The notes under the pieces: model-generated
What the model was told of the DNA's origin: nothing
Seen by the model: the letters and a program-made list of their open reading frames with translations, nothing else
Databases searched by the model: none
Made by a program: the position numbers and the translations under genes
NCBI GenBank assembly: GCA_032622095.1
Contig: CP136067.1
Coordinates: 44,251,549 to 44,315,548, forward strand
From: Siphonodentalium dalli
Lineage: Eukaryota > Mollusca > Scaphopoda > Gadilida > Siphonodentaliidae
DNA length: 64,000 nt
Reading direction: 5' to 3'
Part shown: piece by piece, positions 36,120 to 46,739 of the stretch
Layout: each line of letters opens with the position of its first letter
Position numbering within the stretch: the stretch's first letter is position 1

Positions 36120-36607
36120 TTAAAGGTAGTCAATCCGATCAGAGGGTCCCCATCTCAACATATTCCAACAACAACAATCCGATCAGAGGGTCCTATATTA
36201 CTATTTCTTTGGCTTTTAGGGTAAAACATATTTGATTCGAGTCGAGGAACCCATCAAGCAAAGCTCAGAGTTATTAGATATTGATTTTTGAAATTTGTTA
36301 TTTTCTCGAGATGAGTACTAATAATTGCCTTCAACTTTGTAATCTGCTCGAAATGTGTACACCAAAACACTATTCAAACAGACAAGGATGGATAACTCTA
36401 AAATCAAGTGGTAATAATAACGCAATTTTGACTGTGTTCTGGGACAGAAAGTATACCCGATAATGAAAAATAATAGATTTCTAAAATCGATATCTAAAAA
36501 ATCTGAGCTTTGATGGGTGGCTTCCTCGACTCGAATCAAATATTTTTGACCCCCGAAGCCATTGAAATAGTAATTGAGAGGAGTTTTATCGGATTGAGTA
36601 CCTTTAA
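36120..36607 (+). mobile_element. TTAA MITE, AGGTACTCAATCCGAT family, neighbouring near-identical copy
   Basis: TTAA at 36120-36123 and 36604-36607, with ends AGGTAGTCAATCCGAT and ATCGGATTGAGTACCT. Internal sequence matches 35517-35987 almost base for base, except a few substitutions and a short insertion (AGAGTTATT near 36266). Confidence 0.88.
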
Positions 36608-38131
36608 TCTAGTAAACCCGGATTATTTCTACAAGAAACCCTTGCTAACTTAAACACGGTGGGGAATCACCTGGCTTCGAGATTGGTGAGTATATACCAC
36701 GCAGGCAAAATGGCCGAAGCGAGCGCAAACGCACAAAAACATAATATACGAGATACTGACACAAAACAAAGTATTTTGGTTGCAAGTGTATGCGAGTTTA
36801 TTTTAAAAACAAGTTGATACCGTATTTGTTCCGAAATGATCAGAAGTTTCCTGTAACATTTTGACAAAAGTTGCCAGTTGGAGTTTCGTAGAATACACCT
36901 GGTCCAGTCCATGCATCCAAGAGAATCCTTCGACTGACGACTTTGGTCATAATTTTAGAGCAAAGAACTGTTAGTTTGGACACAAATTAGGTTTCAGCTT
37001 GTTTGAAAAATAGTATAGCATATGCCCGTAGCTGCCAACATATGCAATATGTCATATCCTAGTTTATTACCTTTTTCCTCGTTTCTGGTCGTGTTGGCGG
37101 TCGCCTCGGCCATTTTGAATGCGTGATACTCATCAACTCGAAATCACGTGCTCCCTCGTCGTGATATAAGAACACCTTGCATGCAGACATATTGTGCAGA
37201 CTGCCACCAGAAACCGGATTTATAACAGATGCAGGTTTTCATATTTTTCTGGTTTCATGTGTAGAGAGGATCCGGGTTTATATTGAAGACGATGCAGTGT
37301 TTTATGGCAATCTCTACCAGAGCGCACCAGTCATGCTTCCTTTCTGACTCTGTAACCGACTGGGTACCAGTCCGTGTTTCTATATTTAGCATGGGATTTT
37401 CCAGCTAAAATGGCGAAATCCGATCGCTCCAAAGTCAAATTGTATGTGTGCTTTGAGAACAATTCCCACACTAAAACATAATGAGAGAATGGAAAATCAG
37501 AGCCGTAGTTTTGTTGACGATTTTCGAAAGCTACTCGTCAAAATTGCAGCAAATTGCCGTTCGAGTTGTGACAATGTCGTACACGTGCGTTTATACTTTT
37601 GTGGTGATAAAATAATCGGAGAACCGAATCACACCGTTTCGAAATATAGTTCTTCGGTTTTAGTGGGACTTTTCAAACATAAGGTCCAAAATAAAATAAA
37701 AATTGTTCGATATTTTGTGTGCTTAACAAGGGCAGCTCTGTTCGCTTATAGTATATATTTTAATATCGCGGAAGTCAACCAAATGTGGGTGAAATGTCGC
37801 CGGTAGCAGCGGTCTTACCGAGTCATCAAGGGAGGTAAACCCTGCATGGAGTTTGGTTTTATGGATGCCATTCGCCCACATACAGCGTGACATTGTACGT
37901 TCTTATACTATTCTGTCGATTCAGCATGATATGAAACGATGTTTATAGTTTCGACCAACTCGATTCGCAGATCATTTTTGTTCACAGATAAATTTCGTTC
38001 TCGTGATGATTGAATGGACCTCATAAAATTTTAAAGACATTTGGCCGTTGATGCCTCAGATTATACTCGCTATTGTCAGAATCCGCTCCTGTTCTGGCGA
38101 TCAAATTAGATCGATAAATACGTGCATGCTT
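36608..38131. other. Unassigned; longest non-LINE open frame here
   Basis: A 120-codon frame (37444-37806; first ATG near 37480) and a ~60-codon frame near 37185-37347 are open, but no domain, conserved motif or splice structure supports them. GC is slightly higher than in neighbouring sequence. If a host exon exists in this window, this is a candidate stretch, but I do not call it. Confidence 0.3.
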
Positions 38132-38505
38132 TTAAAGATACATAATCCGATACGATGGTCCACATATCATCAGATTCCAACAACAAAACAACAACAACAT
38201 TTCTTGAAATGCCGCTTCAGTAATCGGAATCGATTAATTGCCAAACAATTATTCTAACCGCTGTCAACTACAATATAACATTTGCCCCAAAGGTTATTAT
38301 CAACAGTTTGTTCGACGCAATTTGGTATCGAGAGTATATGTCGGTCGGCATTCGTCGAATATTTGCCAGGGCGCCAAATATTCAAGGTGGTGAAAAATAT
38401 CAATTTTTTAAATCGACATCGATCTGATAACTCTGAACTTTGATGGGCTCGAATCAAATAAGAAAAAGTAATTTAGGAGCGTTTTTGCGGATTTTGCATC
38501 TTTAA
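38132..38505 (+). mobile_element. TTAA MITE, AGGTACTCAATCCGAT family, short copy
   Basis: TTAA at 38132-38135 and 38502-38505, with diverged ends AGATACATAATCCGAT and CGGATTTTGCATCT. It has CAGATTCCAACAACAAAAC and GAAATGCCGCTTCAG internally, as in the 17119 copy. Confidence 0.8.
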
Positions 38506-39240
38506 ATGTACGTATACAGTACGTTAGATGCCAAAGCCACATAAAGACTTAAAAATGTAGAAAAATCGCAAGCATGAAATAATAAAGAGCGTTTATTGTT
38601 ATGAGTACAGTAAAATTGTTTAATATGATGAATTCGTGAGTTTTTCAGTGTATATATGCAGTTTGAATTTCGTTATTTCTTAGTTTATTCTGCCTATATT
38701 ATTCCTACTTACAATTATCATGAATTCCACGAAAAGCGGCCATGGATACCGATAATGGGTATTTGCATCATAAGCATGTCATCGGGGAATGTTGTTGCTT
38801 CTTCTGTATTTCATTATTACTATCCAATGAATATATTTTGGAATGGTCATTGCCCTCACTATACAATCTCTTAAACACCAGATATTGTGTGACTGGGGAT
38901 CAATGATGCGCGCATGCGCAGTCAACGCATATTTTCATATTTTGCCAAATAAGGTCAAATGAACCAAAATATCATTTTCAAGCAGCTCAAGGGTCATTCT
39001 AGGTTAATAGTGAGGCATGTGTGGAAATGTTATTTTTGTCACATTTCCCATATCACAATCTGCCTCAATTACCATAGTATCCCCTTTTTGCACATATATT
39101 TTAGTAAAAAGTATTTTCGTGATTGCCCCCATATCTGAAAATAACACGTGGGACCTAATATACACATGTGCCAAGTTTTATGCTTTTATGACAATGTCCG
39201 CACTTGTTACACAAAAAAACTATACCTAAAAAAATCGCAC

Positions 39241-39645
39241 GGTGATTCCGTCACGCCCGTTGTGTGATTCCGTCACGGCGAACAAACCGAGTTAACTAGT
39301 AATATACACACAAGTGTGTGACAATGCGGCTTTTTTTCTGCAAGTATAAATGTATCTACTTTGCTCATTGCGAACTTTTTCCAGGTCAGCTTGGCTGAAT
39401 GAGCAGGGTTCTTCAATAGTACGGACCTACCCTCATATTGATGGCACTTTTTTGGTGATTCCGTCACGGACACAATTTGACCCAGAGTGAGATGATACTT
39501 AAATACACATATAATTGTATATAACTAAACAACTTAGTATAGTATGTACAATATTTTCATTTTAAGCGGTACCCTACTGGTCATAATTTTAGATTTTATA
39601 GGCCACAGACAAGTGAAATTCCGTAAAATTTGGTGATTCCGTCAC
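39241..39645. repeat. Four copies of GTGATTCCGTCAC
   Basis: GTGATTCCGTCAC (or TGTGATTCCGTCAC) occurs at ~39242, 39262, 39455 and 39632, always followed by G. Each has GTGA/TCAC arms around a 5-base core. Read on the minus strand the copies give the recurring peptide VTES. Spacing is irregular (about 20, 193 and 177 bp). Function unknown. Confidence 0.75.
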
Positions 39646-39719
39646 GCTGGAATTCATGTTATACGTAAACATGTTTAGGTTCAAATGATATGCGTTTAAG
39701 CTACTAAGCATATATTGCT

Positions 39720-40217
39720 TTAAAGGGATACTGTACACAAATGTTGTTGTTGGTTTATATAGTTTCTGAGTCGTAGAATAAGGTAACCAGATTTCCATTA
39801 TTTGAATAATGTTGAGTACGAAGTAATGTTACGGATGGCAGATTAGCCGGAATGCGAAAATACAAATTGTTGATGCCGTGTAATTTTGTACAGTTTTCAA
39901 GCAAATGTATCAAATACATGTTATATTATATGCATTATAGCCCAATATACTCATTTAAGTTATTGTATAGTCATTAGTCAATGAGTGGTCTGGGTCTACG
40001 CCTCTATCAATATATTTTTAACACGATCGTGTGTGCCGTTGCCCAATCCACTATCCGTCAATTATTTTGATTACGTCTTGTATATACACGGAAATTCGTA
40101 ATTTAATTTATGACTTCAGCAGAAAACATAATTCGACTCAAGTTACTTATTTTTCTATATATATGTCATCGATATTTAACTAAAATTTATTGAAAATGGC
40201 GTACACTGCCCCTTTGA
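39720..40217 (-). mobile_element. TTAA MITE, AGGGGTACTGTACGCCA family, inverted copy
   Basis: TTAA at 39720-39723, then AGGGATACTGTACACA; the right end is TGGCGTACACTGCCCCT followed by TTGA, a mutated TTAA. Internal order is the inverse of 23317-23899. Confidence 0.82.
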
Positions 40218-41231
40218 TCGTTAGTAAATTCACTCATAAGTGTTATCGTTTATATGTAAGTTAATTATAGTACTAGGAATTATTGTCACCCAGATGGGGT
40301 CGATATACGCGTGCGGCATATAGACCCTATGCACGCTGATCGTCCATGCACAAAGCCATATCTACAATAGCTACAATACAGATATCGTCCCTAGATTGCA
40401 ACCATAAAAAGCCTGAACTATGAACATAAAACACAACTGGTTTCTTAGATTATGTTTGTGATATTCCTCGTGCCTCTAGCAATGACTTCAAAGTTCAACA
40501 ACAACAGTACAATTTCCACATCATAAACTACAAAATATTTTACATCATTATAATAACCAAGTATCGTCCATCGAATCGTATATTGTTTGTTATAGTTTAG
40601 GCAATTATATATGCCTTTCTTTACTAAATGGATTTTCCCATCAGTGATGTAGGTATGCATTGAAATGGTCTATTATTTATACTGGAGGTATGTTCAGGAA
40701 ATATAATCAGACGACAGGCAAACGAACATACAATATATATACAAGAGCGGAAGGATTCTTATTCATTGGTGAGACATGTTTAGATAATAAGTTCAACAAA
40801 TGGCTTATATATATAACTATGGCCTATGTGAACTTATTATCTAATAATTTCCTTGGGGAGCTACTCGCCAATTGTTATTTAATAAAGGAATTTGAGGATT
40901 AATCTATGACAATTGTTTTGCAATGCACGGCGTAAAAATCAATGCTAGAAGTTATCTCGCAGATAACTTCATAAAGCTGAAACACGGGCATGTAAGTTTA
41001 TATGTTTGGACTTGGGATCTATAATAAGGGTAATGATATTATTGTAATTATTTTGAACCGAAAGGTTAAGTGTCAACACATTTGATTGCATTTAATTGGA
41101 AGCACTCTGTGTGAGTGGATATTTTCGAAATCAGAAACCAGATACACGCACGATTACCCAAATTAATTTTGACATATCTGTACAACCAGGAAAGGGGTTT
41201 GGGTGTATACAAAATCCAAACAATTTTAGTA
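40218..41231. other. Unassigned sequence
   Basis: No supported gene or repeat, apart from a small GTTATCTCGCAGATAAC hairpin near 40952. Confidence 0.3.
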
Positions 41232-41239
41232 GTTAGAAT

Positions 41240-42788
41240 CAGGCTTCTCAGAGTACCGACGGTACCAGCCTTATCGGTACCGGGACGGTTCCGCGGTACC
41301 GGTACCGGTTCCGATACTGACAGTCTCAATTGGTAATATGTATGTGGCTGCGAGTTATAGGTACAACGTAGCAGTTACGAAATGCAGGTTGATCTTTGAC
41401 TGGAAGCAGATAACAATGTGGATTTAGAAGAATATAAATAATGAAGTTCGCCAATCGATTGACCAATCATTTGTTTTCAATACTACAAAAAACTTCGAAA
41501 CAATCATTTAAAGGAAAGATACATATAATACCACACAAATTGTAGTTGGCAATTGGTCGTTTGAACCTGTATTTTAACAATGAGTGTATAAGGTTCCATC
41601 TAACAAAGGAGCATCGCAACTGATCGCTTTGTTTTTGGAGAGGTAGACTGTAAAGCCGATGAGTGACAATACATGCGTACAATCTATACGTGACTTGAAT
41701 TAAGGTGACTGTAAAACATATTGTGATCGAATGGGTGTTACCAGGGTGTATATGGCGTAGTCGCCGTGAATGTAATTGATTTTATATCTAAATTGGTAAC
41801 AGCCACCGTCTTTCATATGTATGAAATTATGAATATGATATGAAGCGAAGATTCAAGATGGTTAGCTGGTCGGAAAGGTGTTCTGCTTTGGTATTTTTAC
41901 AAAGCGGTTCAATAATCTTCCTCTGACAGCGATCGAATATAATTAATGATGAACAGTTTATATTCACGAACACAGGTTCACTCAACTTCACTGACTATTA
42001 AAATTGTGACTGTAGAATCCGATTTAAATAAACATTTTTTAAAAAATACAATGGTGTAATGCTGAAACTTTCTGTATTGACCAATCACAACTTATTTAAA
42101 CATAAAAGAAAAAACCCACACAACAATCATTCCAATTGAGCCTCGAGGACAAGTGCAAGTGCATGTCAGTTGCATATTGATCGTTTAATGTCCTTGAAGT
42201 ATAGAAATATACATGGTATACCCCTTCAACATTGATTCAGCTGCAGTTACTGCATGCAGGTGACGTCAGTCGAGGCATGTGCATCGTTACTCAGTCAGCG
42301 ACTGGCCATTTGTAATTGTCTTTTATATTTGGGCACAGTATGTGTATGTTCTATACTCATAGAACCGTCTCTAATTGGTCATTTTTGGTTGAGGCTACCG
42401 TGACACCCGATCCTACACGCAGTCGATTTGTGTAAGTTAAATTATCCAACTTCGCGACAAAATAAGCACTCTTTGCGACTACCGATAGATCGTATTGCCT
42501 TCCGTTTTGGTCGGGGAAAATTGCAAATCGGGTTTGTTGCTATGCGAATATTGTCACCATATATATACACACACCATTTATTTAGGAATAACAAACTGTG
42601 GTTCAAATTTGGTTTGTTATCGCTGCAATTAACATCTAAATCAAGTTATCCATCGGGTATTAATTATTATTTATTCAAGTACCGCCTAGTACGGTATACC
42701 GCGGCACTCAACACTCAGTACCGGTACCGTGAAAATTGTCCAGGTACCGACGGTTCCGGTACCGGAACTGGTACCGTTGAGAATCCTG
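41240..42788. mobile_element. hAT-type non-autonomous transposon with 8-bp target duplication
   Basis: Ends are CAGGCTTCTCAGAGTACC (left) and, inverted at the right, CAGGATTCTCAACGGTACC. The element is flanked by the identical 8-mer GTTAGAAT at 41232-41239 and 42789-42796. An 8-bp duplication with CAG-starting ends is the hallmark of hAT insertion. Subterminal DNA at both ends is packed with GGTACCGG/CCGGTACC palindromes (41255-41315, 42700-42777), which could be transposase-binding sites. No hAT transposase domain is visible in the 1549 bp, so it depends on another element for movement. Confidence 0.9.
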
Positions 42789-42974
42789 GTTAGAATGTCT
42801 TGATTGATATACATTATGACTGGAAATATAAGACCGAAAATAGAATGAATTTGTTGATAGTTTGAAATTCCAAGTATAGTTTAGAGTGTGCAATTTCTTG
42901 TTTTTAACTAAAATTCGAATATCTACTTCTTTCGGTCAAATTGCTTGTCCAAGTCTACTCGAATGTAATATTTG

Positions 42975-43846
42975 GGATAGCGAGATGCTGGTTTACGTCC
43001 GAGGACGTCTGGGTCTCAGTCCTATCACAGGCTTTACGCGTTAATGACCAGCTCACATAAAACCACCAGTAAATGTAATCAAATATCAAAATGGTTACAA
43101 TAAACTGCTTTATTCCGTAGAACACATGTTATTTGTTCTGAACTCCACAGCAGTTACCAATTGAAAGCGGTAATGCAATATGGACAATACATTAGATCAC
43201 AATGTTTACATAATTTTAAAAAGTACGAACGCATTTGACCTCTCGAATTGAGCTCGAATTTTCCATCGTAGCACCCGTACGGTAAACTCAACAACACCAC
43301 GTGGTCGTAAGTTGAAATAATTCTATCACGTATATCCGGTAATTTGTAAATTGAAAAGTTACATATATACCGCTAGACGTACCATGTAAGAAATGTTTAA
43401 CTAGTAAGTAGTATAGGACCACTTACAATAAAAATAAACACCTAATAGTGATGGTATGTTGAAATATATTAACAGCACACACTGTCCTAAGTCTGTTGAG
43501 TAAGAGTGCATTCGATTGTTTATGGGAGACTGTGGGTGTACTCGATTGTTGCCATAGAAGTCTTCGGATCACGAACACTTCGGCTTTCAGTTTAAACGTA
43601 AACAGATCGATGTTAGTCCTAATAAACCGGAATATTCTATTCGTAATTTAACACGGAAGTTGGATTATTATACAGCATTATGATAATAAGATGTGACTCT
43701 TCTGATATGCATATAGCATCATGTATCGATTTGTTCAGTAAAATCGAATAAAATAGATGACAATTCCCGCCACCAGGTCTGAGCGTAAATCCTGTTATAG
43801 GAATGGTATCCAGACGGTCTCGGACGTAAACCAGCACTCGCTATCC
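42975..43846. mobile_element. 872-bp DNA transposon remnant with ~65-bp TIRs
   Basis: The left end GGATAGCGAGATGCTGGTTT with ACGTCCGAGGACGTCTGG pairs with the right end (inverse of 43781-43846: GGATAGCGAGTGCTGGTTTA with ACGTCCGAGACCGTCTGG). CCTATnACAGGnTTTACGC is also shared inward. No transposase frame. Target duplication uncertain. Confidence 0.8.
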
Positions 43847-43899
43847 TAATATCCTAGCTGATTTACGTACGTACGAGCAGACTATAGTCGGACTATGAA

Positions 43900-44170
43900 A
43901 TTGCAGGACTGGAATTGCCATCAGTTGGAAAAGTTCCAAAACATATAGGAGGTGTCAGGTTGGAAATTTCCAAAATTGAGCTACCAGTTGGAAAACTCCA
44001 ACCAAGTGGTTGCAAACAGAAATTATACCGACTTGGAACTTTGGGTCTGGTTCAAGGGTGCATGCTGGTGGAAATCCCAACTGAGACCATCTTGCCACTT
44101 CCCTGTATGTGTAAAAATCAGTTATAACTTGCGGAACCGGTTGGAAAATTCCAACCATAAGGGGCGGGTG
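43900..44170. repeat. Cluster of TTGGAA/TTCCAA palindromes (copy 1)
   Basis: CAGTTGGAAAAGTTCCAAAA, GGTTGGAAATTTCCAAAA, AGTTGGAAAACTCCAACC and GGTTGGAAAATTCCAACC occur within 250 bp, ending near AAGGGGCGGGTG. The same word set occurs at 53020-53250 and 60965-61230, so this is a repeat family with repeated dyads. Two overlapping frames of 70 and 127 codons are not supported as genes. Confidence 0.7.
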
Positions 44171-44863
44171 AAGTGGAATTTCTCGGACATCGAATATTCG
44201 GTCCGGCTCATGACCGAGTGGTATGTACAGTTAAAAATTCTAGTTGTACACCCTGTTGCTGCCTGTGTTGTTGCCATAGACTATGGTGGGGGGAAATCAC
44301 TTGAATTGCATCCTGGCTCAATTCCTACGTATTGACGGTTATTAATATAAGCCCAATGTGTAGGAAACAGTGTAAACACCATAGTAGCACATAACCACTT
44401 TATATTAGAATTATCCATCTTCATCCGCAATTTGTCCGTTTGACCACGTGTTTTCTGGGCCACAATTTTACCAACCTCTATGGTATCGGAATAAAATGAA
44501 CATTAATCCACAGAACTCTGTAAGAATTCCTCTGTTTCGTAGACTTATCCCCAGAGAGTTCTATGGAATAATGTTCACGGAATCGGTGCCAATCGTTATC
44601 CTGTAAGACTAAGGGAATGTGACAATCTGTCAGTTCACACATCCTTGTGTAGGCGGAAGATGACACGGCCCACATAAGCACTGTTGATATTCTAACTAGT
44701 CTTAAAGCGAAATTCAAGAGTTCTGTGCGAATGCCATGAAAATTATGAAACTCTGTAAGGGAATCAGTGCCAATCTGTCTTTCCAAACAATAAACGCTCA
44801 TAATTAGTACCGGTACCATATATATGTTGTATAGTTATGTTTGCAGAGCCCACAGAACAAAAA

Positions 44864-44922
44864 TTTACCCCACCCCAATGATACTTAATCTTATCGATTA
44901 AGAATCATTGGGGTGGGGTAAA
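44864..44922. repeat. 27-bp-arm hairpin
   Basis: Left arm TTTACCCCACCCCAATGATA plus CTTAATC (44864-44890), loop TTATC, and right arm 44896-44922, pairing with one mismatch. This is one of the strongest local palindromes in the window. It resembles a minimal foldback or cruciform-forming element. Confidence 0.85.
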
Positions 44923-45783
44923 GTTTTGGTTCTGGGGACCTGTGCTGGGGACAGTCAACAACGCCCCCGGAGCCATATATAGGGCGTAAGCCCGCTAACC
45001 TAGGTTTTTTTTTATATTGACGTTAGTCCTGTTTGGTGGTCGGGTATTTTTGTGGACTGATTGAATTTGTGAAGTCTAATAATTTTACAAGATTAGCAGT
45101 TTTGTTGGAAGTTTTGTTTGAAGATAATTATTCAATGTCTTATACTACGGGTACGACAAGCATTTCATACTCCATCGGCGGCCTTCAACCACATCCCCCT
45201 GAGCCATCTAGGACGTAAGCCGACTACCCAAGATTTGATATTAGTGTTTTTTCGATTTTTCTGATTTTGCCGTGTTGTGGGTTAGCACGTAGTGGCTTAT
45301 TTATACTAGGGATGGGCTTTGGGTTTTATTGAGGGCTTACCTATCTACAGGGTGGAGTGGCCAATCCATTGTGTTCGCCTGCCTAGACCAATACTCGCAT
45401 ACAGAGCCCTTTTTAAAATTACCTGTGGGGATGTCTGGTGGACAATACCCGTTTTGGGTGTTGTTCTGTGGGTAGCTGAAATGAAATTTCGATTATTAGA
45501 CTGACCATCCGTTTGTCTGGACTGTGTTAGTATCCTGATCGACATCGCGTCTTTATTAATAGTTCTTAAGATGTTGGCCTATTTGCTTGGGTTTTTTTTA
45601 TTGCTAAATATTTATTCACGCCCCAAGGTGTATGTTGCTTTGCTGTTTTTATGTTCGCCTGGACGATCGATAATCGACTGGGCGAATGTATTATGGGTAG
45701 GTATTTTTTCGTACTTGAGTAAACCGTACCGATAGAGTCACGATAGTCCGACAAAGATTAGCACATGTGTTTACGTCACCGGT
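44923..45783. other. Unassigned; weak LINE-like minus frames
   Basis: Minus-strand frames at 45345-45754 have coding-like composition, but I cannot match them to a domain. A GAGCCATnTAGGnCGTAAGCC word recurs at 44971 and 45201. No gene called. Confidence 0.25.
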
Positions 45784-46128
45784 CTAATTGTGGGGACATG
45801 TTTCTATTATGACGGTTCGCTATCCCGAAGGTCCACTGTTCCGAAGGTTCTCTATTCTGAATATTTGCTATTTCGAAGGTTCACTATTCCGAAGGTTCGC
45901 TATTCCGAAGGTTCTCTATTCCGAAGGTTTTGTTATTTTTAGGTTAATTTTATATTCTAAAGTATTGAGAGGGTTCATTATCACGAAGATTCTTTTTATG
46001 GAGTGCGCTCACATCCGAACGGATCCTGCGCGCATACCAATACAGATACAGGAGGAAATAACTTAGAACATTAAATGTGATTTTGTTTTGTTTTCGCGGG
46101 TTTTCTTGAGATTTAATGTCATTACGTG
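45784..46128 (+). repeat. 16-bp minisatellite block, copy 1
   Basis: About eight units of TTCGCTATTCCGAAGG (45812-45930), then GGTTAATTTTATATTCTAAA, GAGAGGGTTCATTATCACGA, and, after ~50 bp unique to this copy (45999-46050), GAAATAACTTAGAACATT and GTGATTTTGTTTTGTTTTCG. Confidence 0.85.
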
Positions 46129-46328
46129 GGCCCATACCTTTGAATTCTTGGCATATAATATGGCGTGAATGAATGTTGCGGTATATATGGACCCTCCTGT
46201 ATTGGGACATGGCACAGGTACAGTTGACTTAAGTGCTGTTCTGTGCGGGCTCCAATTTGGGGTTCAATATTTTAAGGGCCAAATTTAGAATTTTATGGGC
46301 CCATACCTTTGAACTCTGGGCATATACT

Positions 46329-46618
46329 ATGAATATTAGGGGGCATGTCTCTATTCCGAATGTTCACTATTCCGAAGGTCCACTATTCCTAAATTTCTCT
46401 GAATGTTCGCTATTCCGAAGGTTCACTATCCGAAGGTTCGCTATTCCGAAGGTTCTCTATTCCGAAGGTTTTTGTTATTTTAAGGTTAATTCTATATTCT
46501 AAAGTATTGAGAGGGTTCATTATCACGAAGATTCTTTTTATGAAGGAAATAACTTAAAACATTAAATGTGATTTTGTTTTGTTTTCGCGGGTTTTCTTGA
46601 GTTTAATGTCATTACGTA
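46329..46618 (+). repeat. 16-bp minisatellite block, copy 2
   Basis: The same order as 45784-46128, but without the ~50-bp segment: TTATGAAGGAAATAACTTA directly joins the parts separated in copy 1. The end string TTTAATGTCATTACGT is shared and also appears at 48426. Confidence 0.85.
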
Positions 46619-46657
46619 TGACCTTATTTCTGTAATGGATAATGTTCGAAGCAGAGG

Positions 46658-46714
46658 GAATTCGTTAAAAGAATAGACGAGGCGCTTGCGCCGAGTCTAT
46701 TCTTTAACGAATTC
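46658..46714. repeat. Hairpin GAATTCGTTAAA...TTTAACGAATTC
   Basis: Arms GAATTCGTTAAAAGAATAGA(C) and GTCTATTCTTTAACGAATTC pair with one bulged A; an inner GGCGC/GCGCC stem continues to a TT loop. A GC-rich hairpin near the end of a repeat block recalls Helitron 3' ends, but no CTRR terminus was confirmed. Confidence 0.8.
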
Positions 46715-46739
46715 TCGACGCTGAGAATATTATCTGACT

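Noticed and set aside
37444-37806. 120-codon open frame, the longest outside LINEs and repeats
   Set aside because: No domain, no convincing start context, no splice signals and no related copy. A frame of this length arises by chance in 64 kb examined in six frames.
43900-44170. NF-kB-like or heat-shock regulatory cluster
   Set aside because: GGAAATTTCC resembles such sites, but the sequence is a dispersed repeat with no promoter nearby, so a regulatory claim is not supported.
45345-45754. LINE endonuclease fragment on the minus strand
   Set aside because: Some words look like the start of an endonuclease domain, but no catalytic motif could be placed.
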